From assembly GCA_964017125.1 (NCBI GenBank), contig OZ024914.1, positions 20,909,581 through 20,973,580 on the forward strand: a stretch of 64,000 bases of DNA. The letters are read 5' to 3'. This stretch comes from Flabesymbios commensalis. Lineage: Eukaryota > Annelida > Polychaeta > Terebellida > Flabelligeridae. This document shows, piece after piece, positions 36,600 through 47,072 of the stretch. How positions within the stretch are numbered: position 1 is the first letter of the stretch; each line of letters opens with the position of its first letter. The position numbers and the translations under genes are program-made. The notes under the pieces were generated by a model. That model was not told the origin of the DNA and ran no database searches. It saw nothing but the letters and a program-made list of their open reading frames with translations.

Positions 36600-36901
36600 G
36601 CATAGAGATTGCATCACCACCAGGTCCAACTAGTGCCTGAACTGGACCATCTCCACTGAATACATCACTAGATACGGGGGGTGCATCCTCAATAGGTCCG
36701 ACTGGGGCCTGAACAGGACCATATTCACAAAACTACATCAATAGGTACGGGGAGTGGATCATCACCAGGTCCAACTGGTGCCTGAACTGGACCATGTTCA
36801 AAAACCACATTAATATGTACGGGGGAGGGGGGGGGGGTGCATCATCAATAGGTCCGACTGTTAATTGCCTGAACAGGTTCTTTAGTTGGTTTTTGTGACA
36901 T
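36600..36901 (-). repeat. Coding repeat at the N-terminus of the transposase-like gene
   Basis: Three to four units of about 78 bp, each encoding a version of GPVQAPVGP followed by an acidic/Asp-Val stretch (26 residues per unit). A G11 tract at 36827-36837 interrupts one unit. Confidence 0.65.
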
Positions 36902-37035
36902 GAGATCTGAAAAAAACCAATAGGCTCTATTTAATGTTTTAAACTATTGGGTTTATTGTAGAGCGTGCTAAGGTAGGTCTGCAACGGTGGCCTTGACAGG
37001 ACAATAATAGGCCTATATATTGTCTCCTTGACTTT

Positions 37036-37079
37036 AAAGGGTGTATGTGCCACTTTACAAAGTGGCAGATACACCCTTT
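37036..37079. repeat. 21-bp inverted repeat with 2-bp loop
   Basis: Arms 37036-37056 and 37059-37079 are complementary except for one base. The sequence starts AAAGGGTGTATGTGCCACTT. Such a short loop is unusual and the region upstream (36902-37035) holds nothing else. Confidence 0.9.
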
Positions 37080-37934
37080 CATATCCAACGGTACAATATG
37101 TTATGCTATTTTTGTCTGAGTGGGGCCTTTAATAACAGAATTAGATAAATAAAGGTTTACCGGATGCCTACATGATTATGACATTTACATTATTTTCCTC
37201 TTTTGTTTCGATGATTCAGTCCTCATGTTCTGTGAGTCCTGGATTCTTTTACAAATATGGAGAATAAACACAGATAAAAATTATTAACCACACATTATTA
37301 TACATATAGCAGAAAGTATTTTGAAAATCATAAGCATCTAAGTAAACTCTCTAAACACATATAATTATAACTAATAGTCAGATAATGATTTACATACATG
37401 ACACTGATATGACCAAAACATATTTAAAATCCATTACATTACTATAATTACATCATATTTATCTGATCCTCTTCATTAGGACATAGGATGTAGGCTACTA
37501 ATGAGTGTGCATTTCCTCCTTTAGAGTCTAATTGGCCAATTTTTGACGGTCTTTTTTACTTTATACCCGTCCCAAAGACGGGTGCATGGTTCGCTGGCTA
37601 AATATAACAGACCCTGCATAGGCCTACATATGAGATGTGCCGACACCGCCATAGATAGTAAATTATTACAAACTTTAATTAGGACCTGTCTGAAAAATAA
37701 AATTGATATAAACAGATCGATAATTAATTGCCAGTCTGGAGTATAACGTTACTATACTGCCGTACAAAGTCAAACGAAGAAAACAATTAAAAGACACTAT
37801 CTGCTTACTTGTCAAGTAAACAGTTATGGGTATTGACTTATTTAGTTAATTTACTGAGCCCTGATTACACGGGGTGTATTGTTAATAGGCTGATTTGAAT
37901 AGCTTGGCAGTAAAATTTCAGGATACGTCATTTC
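37080..37934. other. No gene recognised
   Basis: AT-rich sequence. The 67-codon frame at 37543 has no similarity. Confidence 0.5.
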
Positions 37935-38041
37935 CCAGCAAACACGTGACGTTGGCCCAATGTTGTGTTGAAGTTGGCCCATCGTCTACGACGCTAGCCC
38001 AACATCAACCCAACATTGGGCCAACGCCTCGTGTTTGCTGG
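37935..38041. mobile_element. CCAGCAAACACG foldback element, well preserved
   Basis: It starts CCAGCAAACACG and ends CGTGTTTGCTGG, with inverted TTGGCCCAATGTTG blocks inside and a centre reading CATCGTCTACGACG. It is 107 bp and clearly palindromic overall. Confidence 0.85.
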
Positions 38042-38263
38042 ATATGACCTAGTTAAGATGATGTGTAGGTTGTTGAAATACCATCTGCGACGTTTGCCAA
38101 ACATCGACACATGATAGTGTCAACGTCAGGCACTTAATTACTGGGTATGTCACAGACATGCGCTGCTTTGCAAAGCCAAAAGGCAGTATCTACTTACTTG
38201 TAATGTAAGCAAAAACTGCTTTGCACGGCAGTACTGTTGTCACTTAATTATCATGAGACAAGC

Positions 38264-38365
38264 CCAACGAACACAATACGTTGAACCAATGCTGGGTTAA
38301 TGTTGGCCCATCGTCTACGACGCTGGACCATTAACCCATCATTTGTTCAATTTTGTGTTTGCTGG
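38264..38365. mobile_element. CCAACGAACAC-type foldback element
   Basis: It has the same centre (CATCGTCTACGACGCTGG) and termini (CCAACGAACAC, GTGTTTGCTGG) as the copy 230 bp upstream, with weaker arms. Confidence 0.75.
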
Positions 38366-39394
38366 AAAAGGATGTATCAGTGTAATGTTACCGGCAGTTT
38401 CACCATCAACTGATCAGACGTTGACAGATACACACACCTGAAGCATCGAACAATACTATCTAATGTTACAGCCCAAAGTATGTAGCAGAAACTGCATAAT
38501 CATCAGGACTGGTAAAGACAAGCAAGAGTTAACCACACAATTCGTTCTGTGGTCTATAGGTAAGACGAAATTTGCTTAACGTTTTCTAACTTAGTCGTCG
38601 ACAATCTTAAAATAAAAGTTTTTTTCAAAACGGTTATTTGCAATAGCCTCAGGCTATATATAGCTAGTATGCTTACCGGTACTCATATATAGAGAATGGT
38701 TCAGCATATTTACCTGGTACATGTATGTATGTAAAACTTTTGTCTACTTCACTTGTAAGCAAGTAAGTCAAATTTACTTTTCAATCGGGCTGGTCATTTA
38801 AGTTACAGTATCATGTTAAACCGTAAAAAAAATATTGCACTACATCACAATTAAATTTTCGAACTGGACTTCTTTTATGGCAGTTTTAATAGTAGATATA
38901 GTTAAAATAACGATGTTATTTTTGATATTTGTGTAAAGTATCATCACAATATTTTTTATTATGTAATATATTGATTGTGGACATGGTAAATTTTAAACGT
39001 TCTACGGTTATTTACGGCACATTAGGGTGTAATATGAGAGACAGATAAAATATCAATTATTATAAGTAATAATATAAGTATATCCCATTAAAATGGTGTC
39101 AGACACATGTATTTTGTAATATTAGGCTATGTCAAAAACGGTTCAGTCTATAGACTAAAACAATAATGATGCACACGAGGACGTCAGAGTGGGTTATTAA
39201 ATCTGCATGTTATTTTGACAGCTTATTTTGGGTGGTTGTTGTAGACTAGTGATTACGTACAATGTTATAGGCCCCTACAACATGCAAAATACTGAACCCC
39301 TTAGGCCCAATGCGCTGTCAATTCAGTGGGGTCGTTTAAATACTAGCCTACTACGTCCACTATAACAACCATCTGTGTACCATACCACATTTGG
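38366..39394. other. No gene recognised
   Basis: AT-rich DNA. A short motif ACTTACTTGTAATGTAAGC at 38200 and near-copies at 37800 and 38750 recur, but not in a clear array. Confidence 0.45.
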
Positions 39395-39558
39395 GCGGGG
39401 GCCCCAGGGTAGTGGTTAGCACCGCTGCTTTTCAGAGTTCGGTTCCCGGTCTAGGCGGTTTGAAAGAAACAAAAATGTTTCTTCCCGATCCACGTGTGAA
39501 AGTCAGTATTGCGGGGAGCCTCCGTGACCGAGAGGTAGCGTGCTCGACCTCAGACCGC
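39395..39558 (+). mobile_element. SINE, 3'-truncated copy
   Basis: Both tRNA-like heads match the copies at 5501 and 9305 up to CCTCAGACCGC, where similarity stops abruptly. The 3' body and tail are absent. Confidence 0.85.
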
Positions 39559-39805
39559 GATTTTTTTGTTCCAAGACACAAAAGTATATCGTACAACTGT
39601 ACATGCACCACTTTGACAATAGGCATATACATGTATTGATAAAAGCAGGACGCCATTGCCATCACATATTTTCCCTACTGATAGGACAATTAGCATAATA
39701 GGCAGAATATTACCCTAATATACATGTCGTTTACTGCCAATAATAACTTTTCTGTTCTTATTGATATAGTTGATCAGTCATCTGTGGTTAGAAATACACG
39801 GTACG

Positions 39806-39909
39806 TATTGACAGGTTGAATAAGCCAATCAGACGGAATGGGGGTGGGGGGCTAAACATTGCGACAATCCCCTTATTGGCTGACCATTTTTGCCACGATC
39901 CTGTCAATA
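39806..39909. mobile_element. Possible short foldback MITE
   Basis: The ends are inverted TATTGACAGG, with a second inverted AGCCAAT pair inside. Length is 104 bp. The target duplication is unclear. Confidence 0.5.
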
Positions 39910-40234
39910 GCACTTTCGGCTAATTACTGGCAATATCAGTTGCGTGTTTGTACATTTTCAATCGTCGTGGAGAGTCGAATTGGGCGGATCCAGAAATGTT
40001 AAAAACGGGGTGTGGACGGTCCGATGCTCATCATTTCAGCCGCAAAAAGTGAGATTTACAAGTATGTATTATGGTCGAGGCGCAGGCTGACTAAAAGTGT
40101 TGATTGTTGCATCGGATTCAATTATGAAAAAGCTTTTGTCATAGCCTAGAAATCATATATTGGAAATTGTCCAATACAGTGCACACTGCTGTCCGAACTA
40201 ATCTTTTCACGTTATATTTAAAATAAGGAAGTGT

Positions 40235-40260
40235 CTATTGCCACAGTACTGTGGCAATAG
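40235..40260. repeat. Perfect 26-bp palindrome at FB1 left terminus
   Basis: CTATTGCCACAGT is followed directly by its exact reverse complement. The core CACAGTACTGTG resembles the dyad inside every 59-bp unit of the arrays. Confidence 0.95.
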
Positions 40261-40296
40261 CAGAGCGAATCGCTATTTTCACCAAACCAATCAGAG

Positions 40297-40643
40297 GCCA
40301 TCATACATTTTCGCATGTGGAGTGGCAGGGCTGAGTGGATTGCCGCCATTACACCGTCGCCATGTTGATCGGAAAGACATCCGTCAATTAGGAAGCATTT
40401 AAAACGGCCTCAAGTGAATTTTCGGCTGCCGCAAATGTTCTATCTTGGACATTATGGAGCGAGACAATATGGAATTATGGGAAGAAGCATGAGTTTGTGT
40501 AAATAGGTGACACCATCAAGTAAGTAATGTGATACTTTTAGTCAATCATGTCTTATATTGTAGGCCTAGGCCTTATGTGTACACATTCTGCCATAATGTG
40601 TGACTATGAACTGCTCTTGAAAACCCAATATGTTTATCCAAGG
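40297..40643 (+). promoter_or_regulatory. Possible promoter and first exon inside FB1 left end
   Basis: Next to the CCAAT-type AACCAATCAG at 40284-40293 lie GCCGCCATTACA and CGCCATGTTG, which resemble YY1-type sites. A TCAA|GTAAGTAAT splice-donor match follows at 40518-40519. Together these suggest a transcript starting here and running into the array. The short frames from ATG 40435 and 40454 end before the donor, so any such exon would be noncoding. Confidence 0.25.
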
Positions 40644-42985
40644 CCACAGTGCTGTGTCAATACGGTTTTGTACTACCCCTCTACACGTAAAAGTCCTTGC
40701 TGGCACAGTGCTGTGTCAATAAGGGTTCCTTCTACCCCTCTAAATGTATAAATTTTATTGTCACAGTGCTGTGTCAATGAGGTTTTTTACTACCCCTCTA
40801 CACGTACAAGTCCTTACTACAACAGTGCTTGCTGCCACAGTGCTGTGTCAATAATGGTTTTTATTACTCCTCTACATGTACAAGTCCTTGCTGCCATAGT
40901 GCTGTGTCAATAAGGGTTATTACTACCCCTCTACATGTACAAATCCTCACTGCACAGTGCTGTGTCAATAAGGGTTCCGACTACCCCTCTACATGTACAA
41001 GTCCTTGCTGCCACAGTGCTGTGTCAATAAGGGTTATTACTACCCCTCTACATGTACAAGTCCTTACTGACACAGTGCTGTGTCAACAAGGTTCCGACAA
41101 CTCCTCTACATGTACAAGTCCTTACTGCCACAGTGATGTGTCAATAAGGTTTTTTACTACCCCTCTACATGTACAAGTCCTTACTGCCACAGTGCTGTGT
41201 CAATAATGTTTTTTACTACCCCTTTACATGTACAAGTCTTTTATGCCACAGTGCTGTGTCAATAAGGGTTATTACTACCCCTCTACATGTATAAGTCCTT
41301 ACTGCCACAATGCTGTGTCAATAAGGGTTCCGACTACCCCTCTACATGTACAAGTCCTTGCTGGCACAGTGCGGTGTCAATAATGGTTTTTACTACTCCT
41401 CTACATGTACAAGTCGTTGCTGCCATAGTGCTGTGTCAATAAGGGTTATTACTACCCCTCTACATGTACAAATCCTCACTGCACAGTGCTGTGTCAATAA
41501 GGGTTCCGACTACCCCTCTACATGTACAAGTCCTTGCTGCCACAGTGCTGTGTCAATAAGGGCTATTACTACCCCTCTACATGTACAAGTCCTTACTGCC
41601 ACAGTGATGTGTCAATAATGTTTTTTTACTACTCCTCTACATGTACAAGTCCTTGCTGCCAAAGTGCTGTGTCAATAAGGGTTATTACTACCCCTCTACA
41701 TGTACAAATCCTCACTGCACAGTGCTGTGTCAATAAGGGTTCCGACTACCCCTCTACATGTACAAGTCCTTGCTGCCACAGTGATGTGTCAATAAGGTTT
41801 TTTACTACCCCTCTACATGTACAAGTCCTTACTGCCACAGTGCTGTGTCAATAATGTTTTTTACTACCCCTTTACATGTACAAGTCTTTTATGCCACAGT
41901 GCTGTGTCAATAAGGGTTATTACTACCCCTCTACATGTATAAGTCCTTACTGCCACAATGCTGTGTCAATAAGGGTTCCGACTACCCCTCTACATGTACA
42001 AGTCCTTGCTGGCACAGTGCTGTGTCAATAATGGTTTTTACTACTCCTCTACATGTACAAGTCCTTGCTGCCATAGTGCTGTGTCAATAAGGGTTATTAC
42101 TACCCCTCTACATGTACAAATCCTCACTGCACAGTGCTGTGTCAATAAGGGTTCCGACTACCCCTCTACATGTACAAGTCCTTGCTGCCACAGTGCTGTG
42201 TCAATAAGGGTTATTACTACCCCTCTACATGTACAAGTCCTTACTGCCACAGTGCTGTGTCAACAAGGTTCCGACAACTCCTCTACATGTACAAGTCCTT
42301 ACTGTCACAGTGATGTGTCAATAATGTTTTTTTACTACCCCTCTACATGTACAAGTCCTTACTGCCAAAGTGCTGTGTCAATAAGGTTTTTTACTACCCC
42401 TTTAAATGTACAAGTCCTTGCTGCCACAGTGCTGTGTCAATACTGTTTTTATAACTCCTCTACATGTACAAGTCTTTTCTGCCACAGTGCTGTGTCAATA
42501 AGGGTTATTACTACCCCTCTACATGTACAAGTCCTTACGGCCACAATGCTGTGTCAATAAGGGTTCCGACTACCCCTCTACATGTACAAGTCCTTGCTGC
42601 CACAGTGCTGTGTCAATAAGGGTTCCGACTACCCCTCTACATGTACAAGTCCTTACTACCACAGTGCTGTGTCAATAAGGTTTTTTACTACCCCTCTACA
42701 TGTACAAGTCCTTACTGCCACAGTGCTGTGTCAATAAGGTTTTTTACTACCCCTTTACATGTACAAGTCCTTGCTGCTACAGTGCTGTGTCAATAAGGGT
42801 TATTACTACCCCTCTACTTTTACAAGTACTTACGGCCACAATGCTGTGTCAATAAGGGTTACGACTACCCCTCTACATGTACAAGTCCTTGCTGTAACAG
42901 TGCTGTGTCAATAAAGGTTATTACTACCCCTCTACATGTACAAGTCCTTACTGCCACATTGCTGTGTCAAAAACAATTACTACCT
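40644..42985 (+). repeat. FB1 left array: about 40 tandem copies of a 59-bp unit
   Basis: The consensus unit starts CCACAGTGCTGTGTCAATAA, then GGGTTATTACTACCCCTCTA, then CATGTACAAGTCCTTACTG. Each unit contains two dyads, CACAGTGCTGTG and TACATGTA. Variants recur in blocks: the version with GGTTTTTACTACTCC appears near 41380 and 42030, a spacing of 11 units (about 649 bp), which shows duplication of multi-unit blocks. Open frames of 90-188 codons run through the array because the unit has few stops, and they are not taken as genes. The constant unit with no unique spacers rules out CRISPR. Confidence 0.95.
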
Positions 42986-43104
42986 ACTTTTCATCTTGTC
43001 CACATACTAAAAGACACTCGCTGAATTGCGTGGCGTCATAGACAGAATGTACATACATTTGTGTTTTATGATCCGTTAGCCTAAAGTATTATGTTTTTTT
43101 TCAG

Positions 43105-43178
43105 GTTTTGTTTGCTCAGTATGATTTCATCCTGATGTGGCATCAGCGACAAACATTTCATGAAACACGTTCAAATTG
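43105..43178 (+). CDS. Exon-like segment A in FB1 centre
   Basis: A strong 3' splice site (TTTTTTTTCAG) precedes an open stretch VLFAQYDFILMWHQRQTFHE and a GT at 43179. Only one frame is open. Joined to segment B by phase, the reading would end after WQSKSKNRDQVI. I do not recognise the peptide. It could be a host or element exon, or chance. Confidence 0.25.
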
Positions 43179-43574
43179 GTAGCCCGTGAGTGCTACTGGT
43201 GGCTGATAGCCTACCAAACAGATCACCACGATAGGAGTCAATAATTTCATGGGAGGGGGGAAGGAAAAAAAAATACAAATTGTTACTAAACGAAGGTGTG
43301 TAAAATAAATGCGAGGTTGTGAAAGCAAATGCATATAGGTTATACAGTTGTATACTCTGTATTCATTTTAGCTAAACAATTAAATGTCATCGTGGAATTT
43401 ACTAGCGCTACTTTTACATTCCTAAGTATATTTACATTCCTAAGTATACTTCAATTTTAATAGCCGAAATTGTTTTTTACTAATGAAATTAGTCTAAATA
43501 TGGCTGAACAAATCAACCAATAATAGAATTGTTACAATTCAAATTCAATACATGTATGTGGTTATGTTTTAGGC

Positions 43575-43678
43575 AGTCAAAAAGCAAGAACAGAGACCAA
43601 GTCATATAAATGGAGCACAAAAACTCTTACCAGCTGTCAAGAAGACAAAAGTTCAAGCTGTGGTGTTTTGTTTTGATG
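43575..43678 (+). CDS. Exon-like segment B in FB1 centre
   Basis: TTATGTTTTAG is followed by an open frame AVKKQEQRPSHINGAQKLLP and then AVKKTKVQAVVFCFD up to a GATG|GTATGA donor-like site. The frame is Lys/Gln-rich. Its phase does not continue segment A in this frame. Low certainty. Confidence 0.25.
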
Positions 43679-43789
43679 GTATGACATTTTCCAGGTTATA
43701 GTATTGGAAATTAAATGTACAGTCATAACTATGCCATCAAATTTTATTTTGTATAGATTTTCAATACACAATGTTGAAATACAAATACA

Positions 43790-44163
43790 TGTCTTTTCAA
43801 AATAAAATTACTATTTAATATACATATACATGTGTTCATAAATATATTTTCCGAATGTTAAAATATACACCAGCCAGTTCAGGCTAGGATCACTTGGCCC
43901 GCCCTTTTTTAATGTGGAGTTTTGCCACTGAAGTTCGGCGTCATTGTCGGGGGCGGCGTCGACATCGGCGTTAAAATGTCTTTTCAAAATAAAATTACTA
44001 TTTAATATACATATACATGTGTTCATAAATATATTTTCCGAATGTTAAAATATACACCAGCCAGTTCAGGCTAGGATCACTTAGCCCGCCCTTTTTTAAT
44101 GTGAACTTTTGCCACTGAAGTTCGGCGTCATTGTCGGGGGCGGCGTCGACATCGGCGTTAAAA
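43790..44163 (+). repeat. 187-bp tandem duplication plus a third partial copy
   Basis: Two copies start at about 43790 and 43977 and are almost identical, each running from ATGTCTTTTCAAAATAAAAT through CCAGCCAGTTCAGGCTAGGA to GGCGGCGTCGACATCGGCGT. A diverged partial third copy occurs at 44367-44430 (ATGTCTTTTCAGAATG, CACCAGCCACTTCAG). Confidence 0.9.
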
Positions 44164-44599
44164 TTTCCTTAGCCAAATTTGTTCTATGTGTTGCTAATAC
44201 CCATTCAGTTAACTGACACGTTGTAAAATAATGGTTGAGAAAAATAAAAATGGCTGAATGATTTATCACATAAAATGGCCAATTTCTGCTTGTTTGTAGA
44301 CACAATAACTTGCCAAATTTTTCACGTTTTTTACATTTTTATTCACTAATATTAAAATATGTGCAATTTTGTTTCTATGTCTTTTCAGAATGCTGAAATA
44401 ATCACCAGCCACTTCAGACTATGATAGTTGGGGCAGCTCAGTTTAACGGCGTAGGCATATTATAGTGTCTTAACAACCAATGAAGAAATAATTTTTTTAA
44501 TGAAACTGTTTTTTTCCTTTTCCATAAAATTAATAAATGTTGCTACGACTTTAAGTTGGGACATGGTAGGGCAGAGCACTATGATAACAAGGAATTCAA

Positions 44600-46041
44600 A
44601 CGGTAAAGACACTGAAGCTGTACTGTGATAGCATAGAACGTATGGGTGTCAAGGGGTGGTAAGAAAAATTAGTGACATGACAGTGGCATAGAGGATTGGT
44701 AAGTGTAAATATACCATACGAAACGTTAACCTTATTGACACAGAACTGTGGCAGAATATGTCTTCTAAGTTTAGAGAGACACCGCACAGTGGTAACAAGG
44801 ACTTGTAAGTGTATAGATAGTAAGAAGCCATAGGCTTGCTTAAACAACATTGTGGTGGAAATGAGTTGTAAGTGTAAAGAAAGTACAATAAACAGCATTG
44901 CCACTGTATTGTGATAGCAAGGTGAATAGAGAAGGTTTGGCGAAAGAAGAAAACGTTTGGGGAAATTTGGTGAATGTTTGGTAAAGATTTCAAGATTTTT
45001 GCAAATTTGTCAACATCGCCAAATAGTCTCAAGGCCGGTGAGATCCCCCTTATTTGTCATCAACTACTGTCACACCATGCAAAATTATTCCCTCTACGAA
45101 CAATTGGTGACAATTGTTTTGCCAAATCTTCGCCGATTTTTTGTAGCCATATATTCGCCAATTTTATGGTAGCAGTGACAGAACTGTGTCAGCGATGATT
45201 TGCAAGTACATAGAGACAGTAATCAACCTTATTGACACATGACTGTGGTAGCAAGGACAAAAAATCTGATTGACACAGTACTGTGGCACCAATGACTTGT
45301 AAGTGCATAGATACAGTAATAAATCTCATTGACATATGAATGTAGATGTAGACTTGACTTGCAGATGTAGGCCTACATGGGCAGTCACAAACCATATTAA
45401 AACAACACTGTGGCAGCAAATATTTGAGAGTGTGTAGAGACAATAAAAACATTATTGCAACGGCACTATGGTAGCAAGTACTTCTAAGTTCAGAAAAATA
45501 GGAGACCGTATTCACATAGCACTCTAGCAGCAAATATTTTTAAATGTATTGAGACAGTAAGAAACTTCATTGACAGAGCACTGGGCTAGTAAGGACTCTG
45601 GTATGTGTAGACGGCATCAGTGTGGTATGAAAGACTTTAAGGTGTACAAAATGAGTGGTAAAAAGTACTTTTAGGTGGCAATGGGCGCTGAGAAACCTTT
45701 TTTACACAGCACTGTGGTAGCAAGGATTTGTATCATGTGTATATTGGTAAGGAACGTTATTGCCACAGCTCTGTGATAGCAAGAATTTCTATGTATGGAG
45801 AAAGAATAAGATACATTATTAAAACGGAGCTGCGGCAGCAAAGAGATTTTTAGGTGTATAGAGACAATAAGAAACGTTATTGCCACAGCAATGTGGCAGC
45901 AAAGATTTTAAGTGTATAGAGACAGTAGGAACGTTATTGCCACAGCACTGTGGTAGCAAGGATCTATATGTATAGGAAAAGAGCAAGATACCTTATTGTC
46001 ACAGCAATGTGGCAGCAAAGATTTCAAATGTATAGAAACTG
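44600..46041 (-). repeat. FB1 right array, inner degenerate part
   Basis: Degenerate units of the 59-bp family occur in the orientation opposite to the left array (CCTTATTGACACAG, ACTGTGGTAGCAAGGA). A non-repeat segment at about 44935-45170 with weak inverted TTTGGCGAA ends interrupts it and may be a small MITE. The units become more regular toward 46000. Confidence 0.8.
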
Positions 46042-46044
46042 TAA

Positions 46045-47069
46045 TGCTAGGTTTACATTATGTTCCCGGTGGCCACGGCGGCCACGTTTGCCCGAAACGT
46101 AGTGCACCATGGGATTTTGGCCCTTTTTCAAATTTCATTAGGTCTTGCTACGTTTTCTATTGATCTCTCACGGCCTCTCACGGTATGCGGGACGGACCGT
46201 GAAGGGTCGCAGGTGGTCTAGTCCGGATGCTCAAAGGCGTGGTACGGTTTGGCCCGTTCGGCTCCCGATCTATAACGAATGCCAGCACGTTGCCTCCCGG
46301 GCCGTCACGGTCTGATGTGGCTCCTCTCGTTTCTCACGTTCTAACCAAGGACTGACACGTCTTTCACGTTCTCTCAAGACTCTCTGCGGATGAAACGTGG
46401 ACACCGGACAGCTTTGGAGCACGTTTGAATATATCTTGCCTCTTATTCAATTTGAAAGAAGATTTTGGTGACTAATATTACATTTAATAGGTCAAGACAT
46501 ATGTTAAAACTGCTTTTAATTGCTAAATTACAATATTTCTTGTGTAATTCAAGATCACGTCCAAAAAAATGACAAAAAATACATATTGTAACTATATGCA
46601 CTTTTGAAGTTATGATTTGTGATTGAAAATATCCCCAGGACTCTCATTAAGTGGTATCATGTTGTTCAGGGACCTATCACGAGTCAGAATCAGGCTGTTA
46701 ATATTTAATCGATAGAAAATAAATGACCAAAGACCGATTTTCAAAATGGCCACTATCAAAATCACAGAAAAGTCCCAGAAACATGATTCAAGTCCCACTA
46801 CGGACCGTCTCAAAGTTCTGTTGCCGCTTATTACGCACTGTCACGTTTTGTTGGGTTAACGCCGTTTTAATACGGCCTGCTAGGTTTCTGATCCGTACCG
46901 TGACTGCCGTGGCAAATTTTTTGACAGTTTTAAAATCTGGCACGGCAGTCACGGCAATCACGGCCTCCCATGTTTGTCCATCCCGCCGCCCTGCGTTGCC
47001 CCACGTCCATCCCGTTTTCTCCAGGGTGGCCTGAAACGTGGCCGCCGGGAACCTAGTGTAAACGTAGCA
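46045..47069. mobile_element. PIF/Harbinger-like MITE inserted in the FB1 right array
   Basis: TAA occurs at 46042-46044 and again at 47070-47072. Removing the element and one TAA restores the array phrase GAAACTGTAAGAAACG. The termini are inverted: TGCTAGGTTTACATTATGTT and the complement TGCTACGTTTACACTAGGTT, both running into CCCGG-GGCCACG. A 3-bp TAA duplication suits PIF/Harbinger. The interior has repeated CACGGC-type blocks and no transposase. The 103-codon frame at 46723 is not supported. Confidence 0.88.
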
Positions 47070-47072
47070 TAA

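Larger units (their letters stand above)
32300..36901 (-). mobile_element. Decayed DNA-transposon-like gene (DUF7869-like), split by LINE-C
   Basis: The minus strand reads in order: start MSQKPTKEPVQ (36901); GPVQAPVGP repeats; IWSLFWKLKYNEKKAWL; YFLKDASGNNHSLCKIVLLT; YRRAHAPNRRYLPSDINI; SFTKLGEEQCEVW (35490). After LINE-C it resumes with VPCQICKTC, VDLQKVVMLHRMPGNKIAIF, VIYWLDNCAAQNKNW, FEYFG-GHTF and a tail INKLWPIMPQSRRKLWLNL near 32330-32420. The order and the LDNCAAQNKNW and GHTF motifs match transposase-like proteins common in cnidarian, insect and mollusc genomes, related to the DUF7869 set as I recall it. Stops and frameshifts interrupt it many times, so it is dead. A TTTTTTTCAG acceptor precedes the ATG. 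The family assignment is from memory. Confidence 0.75.
42986..44599. other. FB1 central region
   Basis: About 1.6 kb between the arrays. It contains two exon-like segments (43105-43178, 43575-43678) and a 187-bp tandem duplication. No transposase motif was recognised. Confidence 0.6.

Noticed and set aside
40829-42560. Several open frames of 90-188 codons with CCHSAVSI repeats
   Set aside because: They are by-products of the tandem array; no start context, no domain and no conservation beyond the repeat.
40644-42985. Regular array that could suggest a CRISPR
   Set aside because: The whole 59-bp unit is repeated without unique spacers, there are no cas genes, and the context is an animal genome.
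44935-45170. Segment with TTTGGCGAA-type inverted ends interrupting the right array
   Set aside because: The inverted match is short and no target duplication is visible, so it is mentioned only within the array entry.
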